Below are positions 43,024-51,077 of a DNA stretch of 64,000 nucleotides, one piece after another (the stretch's first letter is position 1; the number at the start of each line of letters is the position of its first letter). The notes beneath the pieces are model-generated. The model was not told the origin of the DNA, did no database searches, and saw nothing but the letters and a program-made list of their open reading frames with translations. Made by a program: the position numbers and the translations under genes. Source of the DNA: JALHUB01 sp963719465 (GTDB lineage Bacteria; Chloroflexota; Dehalococcoidia; DSTF01; JALHUB01). The DNA lies in assembly GCA_963719465.1 (NCBI GenBank), contig OY970386.1, positions 682,001 to 746,000 of the forward strand, given 5' to 3'.

Positions 43024-44436
43024 GTGGAAGCGCCGCTGAACGTTGGCTGCTACGCGGGCGCTCGCTACCCCGAGCGGCCCCAATGGGTGGAGCGCGAAGG
43101 CCGGCGGCTCGCGGTCACCAGCATCGACCGCCAATCTCGGCAGGAGGAGCGGCTGGTCTTCGAGGTAACCCTGGAAGACAAGCAGCGCCTGATCCTGTAC
43201 TATTACCCGCAACGAGACGTTCTGGTTGGGAGTGGAAAGAGAATGAGCGACGGCCAACAAGCGAACGTGACAAGGCGCGGCAACATCTCGCAGCGCATAC
43301 AGTCGATGTCCAGCTCCGGCATCCGGCGCTTCTTCGACATCCTCGAGAGCATGGAGAACGTCATCTCCCTCGGCGTCGGTCAGCCCGACTTCGTGACGCC
43401 GGCCGTCATTCGCAACGCCGCCGTCAAGTCGCTCGACGAGGGCCACACGTACTACACCTCGAACTACGGCATCATCGAGCTGCGGCAGGCGATCTCCCGC
43501 AACCTGGAGCGCCTCTACGGCGTCTACTACGAGCCGGCGACCGAGATCATCGTCACCAGCGGCGTCAGCGAGGGCCAGGCTATCGTCATGGAGGCGCTGC
43601 TTGACATCGGCGACGAGGTGCTCTGCCCAGACCCGCACTACGTCGCCTACCCGGCCACCGTCGCCCTCGCCGACGGCATCTTCGTCCCCGTCCCGACGAG
43701 CCTGGAGAACGACTTCAAGGTCCTCGCCGCCGACCTGGAGGACCGCATAACGCCGCGCACCAAGGCGATCATGATCGGCTATCCGGCCAATCCGACCGGC
43801 GCCGTGATGGACCGCGAGGACATGCTCCCCATCGCCGACCTGGCGCGGAAGCACAACCTCTTCGTCGTGTCGGACGAGATCTACGACCGGCTGGTGTACG
43901 GCGGCCACAAGCACGTCTGTGTCGCCTCGCTGCCCGGCATGCGCGACCGGACGGTGCTGCTCGGCGGCTTCTCCAAGGCGTACGCGATGACCGGCTGGCG
44001 TATCGGATTCCTCGCGGCCAGGGGCGACATCGTCGAAGGCATTATGAAGGCGCACCAGTACGTGATGATGTCCGCGCCGACCATCGCCCAGTACGCGGCG
44101 CTCGAGGCGCTGACGAACGGCGAGGAGGACGTGCGCGGCATGACCGCGGAGTACGACCGGCGACGACGGCTCATCGTCGACGGCTTCAACGACATCGGCA
44201 TGAAGTGCTTCGAGCCGAAGGGCGCCTTCTACGCCTTCCCGTCGGTGGGCGTCACCGGCCTGTCCGACGAGTCGTTCGCCGAGGAGCTGCTGATGGAGGA
44301 GAAGGTGGCCGTGGTGCCGGGCTCGGCGTTCGGCGATTGCGGCGCCGGGCACGTGCGGGCTTGCTACGCGCAGTCGTACGAGCTCATCGAGCAGGCGCTG
44401 GAGCGCATCCGGCGCTTCGTGGACCGCCGCCGGTAG
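43024..44436 (+). CDS. PLP-dependent class I/II aminotransferase with N-terminal extension
   Basis: The aminotransferase proper starts near residue 74 (ATG 43243, GGGAGTGGAAAGAG upstream) and has 397 residues: NVISLGVGQPDFVTPAVIRN, YYTSNYGIIELRQAISRN, YPANPTGAVMDRED, FVVSDEIYDRLVYGG, and the PLP-binding Lys in LLGGFSKAYAMTGWRIGFL. It belongs to the aspartate-aminotransferase fold (family Ib style). The 73 residues before it (RYPERPQWVEREGRRLAVTS, then VFEVTLEDKQRLILYYYPQR) resemble a small DUF6504-like domain and are in frame from a GTG at 43024 with no stop between. It is either a true fusion or two genes whose separating stop was lost; the internal ribosome site favours translation from both starts. 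Confidence 0.9.
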   Translation: MEAPLNVGCYAGARYPERPQWVEREGRRLAVTSIDRQSRQEERLVFEVTLEDKQRLILYYYPQRDVLVGSGKRMSDGQQANVTRRGNISQRIQSMSSSGIRRFFDILESMENVISLGVGQPDFVTPAVIRNAAVKSLDEGHTYYTSNYGIIELRQAISRNLERLYGVYYEPATEIIVTSGVSEGQAIVMEALLDIGDEVLCPDPHYVAYPATVALADGIFVPVPTSLENDFKVLAADLEDRITPRTKAIMIGYPANPTGAVMDREDMLPIADLARKHNLFVVSDEIYDRLVYGGHKHVCVASLPGMRDRTVLLGGFSKAYAMTGWRIGFLAARGDIVEGIMKAHQYVMMSAPTIAQYAALEALTNGEEDVRGMTAEYDRRRRLIVDGFNDIGMKCFEPKGAFYAFPSVGVTGLSDESFAEELLMEEKVAVVPGSAFGDCGAGHVRACYAQSYELIEQALERIRRFVDRRR

Positions 44437-44840
44437 GCCTCAAGCCCCGGCCTGTCGATTCCCCAGGTTCGCGCCGCTCTGATTGACCCATTGAATTCAA
44501 TTGTTTTTTTTGTGATCCGTTTCGAATCTGAGCGTGGACGATTCGAATCTGGAAAAGTGGCGCAAAAGTGCACGTTTCTGCCGGGCCCAGACCCGGACGG
44601 GTAAACCCAGACGGGTAAACGGGCAAGCAAGATGCCCGCCCTACGCGGGATGGAAAAGCGAGGCAAACGGAAGCAAGGCGTTGCATTGGGCGATGGCCTG
44701 TCGAAGGGTGCTGAGGTCAGGATAACAGAGCGGCGGGAGCATTCGTAAGAGGCCGGTGGCACCCGAGGCGGAGAGGAGAACGCTAAGGAGGAGAAGGTAA
44801 CCCTTTTCGGGTGAAAGACGGATGGCGGTCTGATTTCCCC
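44437..44840. other. Intergenic region with short direct repeats and a T-tract
   Basis: No gene is recognised. After the aminotransferase stop a palindrome ATTGAATTCAAT runs into TGTTTTTTTT (about 44491-44514), rare for this GC content and possibly a transcript end. Two imperfect copies of TTCGAATCTG lie at about 44521 and 44543. GACGGGTAAAC occurs twice (44596-44606 and 44610-44620), followed by CGGGCA-N7-TGCCCG and CCCTACG, which resembles a worn copy of the small REP-like hairpins seen elsewhere in the window. Confidence 0.45.
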
Positions 44841-44869
44841 TTGACAAACCTTTGGGGACGTTATATTAT
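44841..44869 (+). promoter_or_regulatory. Strong sigma-70-type promoter of the RCC1-repeat gene
   Basis: TTGACA (44841-44846), 17 bp, TATTAT (44864-44869), 48 bp before the ATG. It is the best promoter match in the window and shares an extended sequence (CTGATTTCCCCTTGAC, GGGGACG, CGCCATCCC) with the promoter at 7066-7094. Confidence 0.75.
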
Positions 44870-44916
44870 TCCGCCATCCCCGCTAGCCTGGTTTCACTCA
44901 TAGGTTTCGGAGGTGC

Positions 44917-47593
44917 ATGATGCGCGCTGGAATCCATTGTCGACTGATGCTCGTGGGACTGGCAGGGGTATTGGCCCTCACCTTAGGGATGAGTGTTCCT
45001 GTGCTGCGGGGGCCCGCACCCGGTGCCCTCGCCGCCGAGTACGACGGCCTGAGCAACGTCGCCGCCATCGCCGCCGGGCAGTTCCACACCTGCGCCTTGC
45101 TGGGCGGCGATGACGTCGGCACCGTCAAGTGCTGGGGCGCCAACTACGCCGGCCAGTTGGGGAACGGCTCAGCGGGGGCCTACAGCACTACCCCGGTGGC
45201 CGTGTGCGACACGGGGGCGACGGCGCCGTGCACAGGCACAGCCGCCAACGGCAACATCCTCACCGGCGCCATCGCCATCGCCGCCGGGGGATCCCACACC
45301 TGCGCCCTGCTCGGCGACGGCACCGTCAAGTGCTGGGGCGCAAACGACTCCGGCCAGTTGGGGAACGGCACGTGGACGAATAGCAGCACCCCGGTGGCCG
45401 TGTGCCCCCCGGGGGCGACGGCGCCGTGCACAGGCACAGCCGCCAACGGCAACATCCTCACCGGCGCCTTCGCCATCGCGGCCGGGTACGACGACACCTG
45501 CGCCCTGCTCGGCGACCGCAACGCCTGGTGCTGGGGCAGCAACCGCGACGGCCAGTTGGGGAACGGCCAGATGCCGCCCCACGGGTTGGTTTATAGTAGC
45601 ACCACCCCGGTGCTCGTCCACGTGGACGACGCCGGCGTCGCCATTACCGCCGGCTACTACCACAACTGCGCCCTGCTGGGCGACGGCACCGTGGCGTGCT
45701 GGGGCAACAACCGATACGGCCAGTTGGGGGACGGCACGTTGACGCGCGACTACCCGTATTTCGTCTGCGCCACGGGGGATTCTGGAGTCGGGCTGCGAGT
45801 ACCTCACTGGCGCCAGCGCCATCGCCGCCGGGGGATTCCACACCTGCGCCTTGTTCGGCGGCACCGTCAAGTGCTGGGGCGACAACGACAGCGGCCAGTT
45901 GGGGGACGGTACGACGGGGGAGCGAGATAACCCGGCGGGCGTCAAGGATCTGATGGACGTCACCGCCATCGCCGCCGGGGGATCCCACACCTGCGCCTTG
46001 CTCTGGGGCCACACCGTCAGGTGCTGGGGCGACAACAGCTACGGCCAGTTGGGGAATGGGAGCGGCTTACCGGGGGGCTACAGCAGCACCTCGTTGGCCG
46101 TCTCCGGTCTGAGCAACGCCGTCGCCATCACCGCCGGGTTCCACCACACCTGCGCCCTGCTGGGCGACGCCACCGTCAAGTGCTGGGGCGAGAACGACGT
46201 CGGCCAGTTGGGGAACGGCAGGACGACGAATAGCAGCACCCCGGTGCCAGTCGGCGGCCTGAACCCGCACTTCGTCGCCATCGCCGCCGGGATTGCCCAC
46301 ACCTGCGCCCCGCTCAGCGACGGCACCTCGGCGTGCTGGGGCTGGAACAACCTCGCCCAGTTGGGGGACGGTACGAAGACGGAGCGACATAAACCGCAGA
46401 TCGTCATCCATCTGTTCGACGCCGTCGCCTTCGCCGCCGGCTACTCCCACACCTGCGCCCTGCTCGGCGATGGCACCGCGGCCTGCTGGGGCGCGAACCC
46501 CTCCGGCCAGTTGGGGGACGGCACGACGACGGATAGCACGACCCCGGTGGCCGTGTGCGCCACGGGGGCGACGGCGCCGTGCACAGCGGCCAACGGCAAC
46601 ATCCTCACCGGCGCCCTCGCCATCGCCGCCGGGTACGACGACACCTGTGCCCTGCTCGGCGACGGCACCGTCAAGTGCTGGGGCGACAACAGCTCCGGCC
46701 AGCTGGGGAACGGCTCAGAGAGGGCCTACAGCAGCACCCCGGTGGTCGTCCAGCTGCGCACCAACGCCGTCGCCATCACCGCCGGGTTCTACCACAACTG
46801 CGCCCTGCTGGGCGACGGCACCGCGGCGTGCTGGGGCGACAACGCCAACGGCCAGTTGGGGGACGGCACGACGACGGAGCGCTCCTGGCCGTATTACGTG
46901 TGCGCCACGGGGGATCGGCAGTCGGGCTCCTGCAACAACCTCACTGGGGTCGTCGCCATCTCCGCCGGGGGAAGCCACACCTGCGCCCTGCTCAGCGACG
47001 GCAACGCCCAGTGCTGGGGCGCGAACGCCTCCGGCCAGTTGGGGGACGGCACGACGACGGAGCGACATAACCCGGCGGGCGTCACCGGTCTGAGCCACGC
47101 CGTCGCCATCGCCGCCGGGCAGGCCCACAACTGCGCCCTGCTGGGCGACGGCACCGCGGCGTGCTGGGGCGCGAACAACCTCGGCCAGTTGGGGGACGGC
47201 ACGACGACGGACCGCCACACCCCGGTGGCGGTCTCGAACCTGATAGACGCCATCACCGTCGCCGCCGGCGGCGCCCACACCTGCGCCCTGCTCGACGACA
47301 GCACCGCGGCGTGCTGGGGCGAGAACAACTACGGCCAGTTGGGAGACGGCACGACGACGAATAGCAGCATCCCGGTGGCCGTCGTTCCGGAGACCATACC
47401 CGCACCCCCTCATTCGGCGAGTGTTGGCGGCAAGGTCATGCTCCCGCCCGCCGCCATCGCTGCTGAGTCCCGTGGATCGGCCGAGGAATCCGGCTGGTCG
47501 GCTGGCGCCTATGCGGCCCTCGCTGTTGCCCTGAGTGCGGCGTTCGCGGCGCTTGGCGTCGGCGGGTGGTACGGGAGGAGACGCTGGCGATAG
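44917..47593 (+). pseudogene. RCC1-repeat surface protein, two seven-blade propellers, one frameshift near 45786
   Basis: GGAGG precedes ATG 44917. A signal peptide is followed by 14 copies of a ~50-residue repeat with consensus IAAGxxHTCALLGDGTxKCWG then NxxGQLGDGT: four in the first frame, ten in the second. In three places an insert with ATAPCT and ANGNILTGA joins neighbouring repeats. A C-terminal helix (AYAALAVALSAAFAALGVGG) and WYGRRRWR anchor it. Fourteen repeats equal two seven-bladed propellers. At 45786 one extra base in TCTGGAGTCGGG breaks the frame; removing it gives SGSGCEYLTGASAIAAGG, matching a sister repeat. It is likely a surface adhesin or binding protein, and the break may be an assembly error because the DNA is so repetitive. 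Confidence 0.85.
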
Positions 47594-47604
47594 TCCGACT
47601 ACGC

Positions 47605-47624
47605 GGGAGGTCTGAAGACCTCCC
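47605..47624. terminator. Hairpin between convergent genes
   Basis: GGGAGGTC-TGAA-GACCTCCC, perfect 8-bp stem with a 4-nt loop, followed by CTACATTTCGCTACATTTCGC (a 10-bp direct repeat). It lies 12 bp after the RCC1 stop and before the stop of the leftward SH3 gene, so it can serve both directions. Confidence 0.55.
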
Positions 47625-47671
47625 CTACATTTCGCTACATTTCGCGCTACCGCTCGCTAAGCCGCGCAGGG

Positions 47672-48460
47672 CTAGCCGGTGGGCGTGGCAGTCGCGAGTG
47701 TGGCCTCAGGCGTAGTCGTTCCAGCGGGCGACGGCGTCGTCTCGTCCGCGTAGCGCAGATAGTCGCCGACGACCCAGCCGCTGCGGTCCTGCGGCCGCCA
47801 CCAGTCGTAGCCGTCGGCGGTCACCGGACCATCCTCCAGCACTATCGTCGTCCCGTCGGCGATGCAGTCTACGGCGTCGGCCTTTATGCTCGGCGAGACT
47901 CGCACGTTCAGGCACGTCCCCGTGCCCTCAACGACGACGGTCGCGCCTTTCTCCAGCGGCCAGGGCGCTCCCGGCGCGTTGACGGTCTCCGGCTTCACCG
48001 GCAGCGTGCTCTCGACGCTCCAGGCGGTGCCTGTCTTCTTCAGGAAGACCCAGGTCGTGAAATTGAACGAGCTGGGGCCGATAAGGAATGCCTTCTCGTC
48101 GTCTCGCGAGCCGCGGTCGGCCGAGCATATCCCGGTGCCTTGCGGCACTATCGCCGTCGTGCAATCGCCGGCGTAGTCCTGGTTGAGCTGCGTCTTGATG
48201 TAATCGGTCAGCGCCTGCTCCGCCGTCACCGTCTCCGCCTGCGCGGTCCCGCTCGCGACGGGCTGGGGCGTGTTCTTGCTGCTGGCGCTGTTGGTGCCGC
48301 CGCTGCTACCGCTGCCGCCGCCTCCATTCAGCGCCATTCCGATCAGGACCCCGCCGCCGGCGATGACGACGATGACGACGAGGATAGCGACCCACTTCAA
48401 GCGACGAAGCAGCCGGACCAAGCGGGGTGGGTTCCCCAACGGTGGAATCTTGTCAGTCAT
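47672..48460 (-). CDS. Membrane-anchored protein with C-terminal bacterial SH3 domain
   Basis: 262 residues from ATG 48460, which overlaps the stop of the phosphatase gene (ATGA) and has GGAGGG upstream. A cytoplasmic N terminus (~20 residues), one helix (KWVAILVVIVVIAGGGVLIG), a Gly/Ser-rich linker, then a domain with EQALTDYIKTQLNQDYAGDC, and at the end an SH3b-like stretch (GTCLNVRVSPSIKADAVDCI, then WWRPQDRSGWVVGDYLRY), which in other proteins binds cell-wall peptides. Function unknown; probably at the cell wall. Confidence 0.75.
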   Translation of the reverse strand: MTDKIPPLGNPPRLVRLLRRLKWVAILVVIVVIAGGGVLIGMALNGGGGSGSSGGTNSASSKNTPQPVASGTAQAETVTAEQALTDYIKTQLNQDYAGDCTTAIVPQGTGICSADRGSRDDEKAFLIGPSSFNFTTWVFLKKTGTAWSVESTLPVKPETVNAPGAPWPLEKGATVVVEGTGTCLNVRVSPSIKADAVDCIADGTTIVLEDGPVTADGYDWWRPQDRSGWVVGDYLRYADETTPSPAGTTTPEATLATATPTG

Positions 48461-49314
48461 GTCAGTCCGCCCTCCCTCTTCATGGACTGCCCGTCGCGCC
48501 ACGGCTTGCCCGCGGCCAGGCACAAGAAGTCTTCGTGTACGAGCGCTCCGCCGGCAACGGTCCCCTCGCTGTGGAGGCTGATCGGGCCGCCCTCGCGGTC
48601 GCTGATGACGCCGCCGGCCTCCCGCACGAGCAGGATGCCGGCCGCCAGGTCCCAGGGATAGAGAAGATTATGCACGAATAAATCATAGCGACCGCAGGCG
48701 GCATAAGCCAGCCCCAGCGCCGCGCTGCCGACGATGCGAATCGCCTGCATGCCGGGCCACAGCTCGCGCAGCAAGCCGAGCATGAGGTTGGCGCGGCCGT
48801 CGTCGTACCCCATGTCGATGCCGATGACCGACGACTGGACAGATTCCTTCTTCGACGCGCGCAACGGCTGGTCGCCCAGCCAGGCGCCTTCGCCCTTGCG
48901 GGCGTGGAACAGCTCGTCGTGCACGGGGTCGAAGGTCCAGCCGGCCAGCGGCTCGCCGGCGTGGCAGAGCGCCATGTTGACGCAGAAGAAGGGGATGCCG
49001 CTGACGTAGTTGCGCGTGCCGTCGAGGGGGTCGACGACCCACGTCCAGCCCCGGCGCGCGCTCACCGACGCATTGCTCTCCTCGGACAGAAGCGCGTGCT
49101 CCGGGAACTCGTCGGCCAGGATGCGCTGGATGTGGGCCTCGATCGCCAGGTCGACCTGCGTTACGAGGTTGCCGCGGCCCTTCACGCTGACGGACTGCGG
49201 CTGGTGGAAGCGCTCCATAGCCAGCCGTCCGCCCTCGGCGAGGCAGCGGCGGGCCACTGTCTCCGCGTCGTCGCCGCTTCGGGCGACCGGCAACTCGAGG
49301 AACCGACGAGGCAT
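48457..49314 (-). CDS. Inositol-monophosphatase family phosphatase
   Basis: 285 residues from ATG 49314. The Mg2+-dependent phosphatase motifs are ALLSEESNASV (E-E), WVVDPLDGTRNYVSGIPFF (D-P-x-D-G-T) and YPWDLAAGILLVREAGG (W-D-x-A-A-G). Such enzymes hydrolyse inositol phosphate, fructose 1,6-bisphosphate, PAP or related compounds; histidinol phosphate is another option. Substrate is not deducible. It heads a two-gene unit with the SH3 protein and is divergent from nadA across 365 bp. Confidence 0.92.
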   Translation of the reverse strand: MPRRFLELPVARSGDDAETVARRCLAEGGRLAMERFHQPQSVSVKGRGNLVTQVDLAIEAHIQRILADEFPEHALLSEESNASVSARRGWTWVVDPLDGTRNYVSGIPFFCVNMALCHAGEPLAGWTFDPVHDELFHARKGEGAWLGDQPLRASKKESVQSSVIGIDMGYDDGRANLMLGLLRELWPGMQAIRIVGSAALGLAYAACGRYDLFVHNLLYPWDLAAGILLVREAGGVISDREGGPISLHSEGTVAGGALVHEDFLCLAAGKPWRDGQSMKREGGLT

Positions 49315-49416
49315 TACGGCACCTATCTGTGGGGCGGGCCAAGAAGCGCCTGTTGCATGATCGTAACACGACGAAGCAGGGGCGGCAAGAATTGGGCGGA
49401 GAGGAGCGACGCCAGC

Positions 49417-49431
49417 GGGCGGGCGGGTGGG
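49417..49431 (+). repeat. G-quadruplex motif, copy 1
   Basis: GGGCGGGCGGGTGGG: four G3 runs with one-nucleotide loops, within a 24-bp block (49416-49439) identical to that at 53567-53590. It lies between the divergent phosphatase and nadA genes, ~170 bp upstream of the nadA promoter. Confidence 0.7.
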
Positions 49432-49584
49432 AAGATCGACGCAAATGCTACGAGAAAGACGCCGACGCCCCTGGCAGCGACCACCCGCCGAATCGACACA
49501 GCGCCCTCCGCCATTCGAGGAAGGCCACCCTTCGCGTAGCGCCGCATCTTGCCCGCGCCGCCCTTGTCGCACCGATTACACGAC

Positions 49585-49633
49585 TTGACTTACAACGGCA
49601 ACACTGCTAGAGTTAGTGTACGTTTCACACTAA
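49585..49633 (+). promoter_or_regulatory. nadA promoter with overlapping 21-bp palindromic operator
   Basis: TTGACT (49585-49590), 17 bp, TAGAGT (49608-49613). The palindrome TTAGTGT-N7-ACACTAA (49613-49633) starts on the last base of the -10 box and covers the expected transcription start, a placement that fits repression. Its length and its TAGT...ACTA core resemble operators of NrtR-type (Nudix-related) regulators of NAD synthesis; that assignment is an inference from the shape and the target genes. No regulator gene is in the window. Confidence 0.65.
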
Positions 49634-49679
49634 GTCGCCACTGCGACTTCTCGACGAGCAGAGGAGGCTCCCGACGCCC

Positions 49680-50870
49680 GTGGTCAAAGAAGCGCTTCTC
49701 CCCCAGTTCGACCTCCTCGCCCCCTGCCACGCCGTCGCCACAATCCCGCTCGACCGGCAGCTTGCCTTTGCCCGCTGGCAGCAGGACATCCCGCTCGAAT
49801 ACCGCTCGCTGGAGGCGCCGGCGCTCGTCGAACGCATCGCGGCCGCGAAGGCGACGCTTGGAGAGCGGCTCGTCATTCTCGGCCACCACTATCAGCGCGA
49901 CGACGTCATCCGCTTCGCCGACCAGCGCGGCGACTCCCTGAAGCTGGCGCAGTTCGCAGCCGCGAACGCGCGCGCCGATTTCATCGTCTTTTGCGGCGTC
50001 CACTTCATGGCGGAGAGCGCCGACATCCTCTGCCAGCCGCACCAGCAGGTCGTCTTGCCCAACATGACCGCCGGCTGCTCCATGGCCGACATGGCGTCGG
50101 CGGCCCAGGCCCGCGCCTGCTGGAGGGAGCTCGAAGACGCCGGCCTGGCCGGGGAGACGCTGCCGGTGACCTACATCAACTCGACGGCGGCGCTGAAGGC
50201 GTTCTGCGGCGAGCGCGGCGGCATCGTTTGCACCTCGTCGAACGCATCGCAGGTCTTTCGCTGGGCGCTGATGCAGAAGCGGCGCATCGTCTTTTTCCCC
50301 GACGAGCACCTGGGCCGCGTGGCCGGCCGCTCCCTAGGCCTGTCGCCGGCCGACACGCCCGTCTGGCGACGCGAAGCGCCCGCCGGCAGTCTCGGCGAGA
50401 ACGACGCCGCGACGCTGCGGGAGAGCCGCGTCATCCTCTGGAACGGCTATTGCGGCGTCCACCAGCGCTTCACCGTCGACCAGGTGCGGCGCGTCCGCGA
50501 GCAGACAGCGGGCGTCCGCGTCGTCGTCCACCCGGAGTGCCGGCTGGAGGTCGTTGAGGCGGCGGACAGCTGCGGCTCGACGGAACACATCATCCGCGTC
50601 GTCGAGAAATCGCCGCCGGGCAGCCGCTGGGCCATCGGTACGGAGATCAACCTGGTCAACCGCCTGGCGCGCGAGAACCCCGATAAGGCCGTCGTGTCGC
50701 TGGATCCCGACCCCTGCCCCTGCTCGACGATGTACCGCATTCACCCCGCCTATCTCTGCTGGGTGCTGGAGGCGCTCGTCGACGGGCGGGTCTTGAACCG
50801 GGTGACGGTTGCGCCAAGAGCCGCTCAACTCGCGAAGCTCGCCCTCGACCGCATGCTAGCGCTCGGCTAG
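49680..50870 (+). CDS. nadA: Quinolinate synthase
   Basis: 396 residues, GTG start with GAGGAG about 12 nt before. It condenses iminoaspartate with dihydroxyacetone phosphate to quinolinate using a [4Fe-4S] cluster. The three cluster ligands are visible: C105 in FIVFCGVHFMAE, one in WNGYCGVHQRF and one in DPDPCPCSTMYRIH. Substrate-binding phrases are ILGHHYQRDDVIRFAD and YINSTAALKAFC. It is first of nadA-nadB-nadC, behind the palindromic operator, so NAD demand probably sets expression. Confidence 0.97.
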   Translation: MVKEALLPQFDLLAPCHAVATIPLDRQLAFARWQQDIPLEYRSLEAPALVERIAAAKATLGERLVILGHHYQRDDVIRFADQRGDSLKLAQFAAANARADFIVFCGVHFMAESADILCQPHQQVVLPNMTAGCSMADMASAAQARACWRELEDAGLAGETLPVTYINSTAALKAFCGERGGIVCTSSNASQVFRWALMQKRRIVFFPDEHLGRVAGRSLGLSPADTPVWRREAPAGSLGENDAATLRESRVILWNGYCGVHQRFTVDQVRRVREQTAGVRVVVHPECRLEVVEAADSCGSTEHIIRVVEKSPPGSRWAIGTEINLVNRLARENPDKAVVSLDPDPCPCSTMYRIHPAYLCWVLEALVDGRVLNRVTVAPRAAQLAKLALDRMLALG

Positions 50871-50910
50871 ACGTAGCCGGACGCTCCTGCGCCGCTGAGA
50901 AATAGGGTTC

Positions 50911-50951
50911 AGGGGCGGAGCCCCTGGCGGGGGTCTGGGGGTGTCCCCCAG
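50911..50951. repeat. Double-hairpin REP-like element, copy a
   Basis: AGGGGC-GGA-GCCCCT (50911-50925), a 9-nt GC-rich spacer (GGCGGGGGT), then CTGGGGG-TGT-CCCCCAG (50935-50951), between nadA and nadB. It has the same plan as the elements at 53499-53545 and 63588-63630 with different stem bases. This copy has no linked G-quadruplex. Confidence 0.7.
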
Positions 50952-51077
50952 ATATAAGAAAGGCCGCGAGCCGTCCGCCGGAGGCGACGCGCGACGTGGC
51001 CGACGGCGTTCGGTCGACGGCCAGTCCGGAAATTCTGGACTACGACAACCAAATAAAACAACGGACGACCAACCGTC

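Noticed and set aside
44641..44847. 68-residue minus-strand frame with a hydrophobic stretch upstream of the RCC1 gene
   Set aside because: Overlaps the RCC1 promoter, has no ribosome site and no similarity; probably chance.
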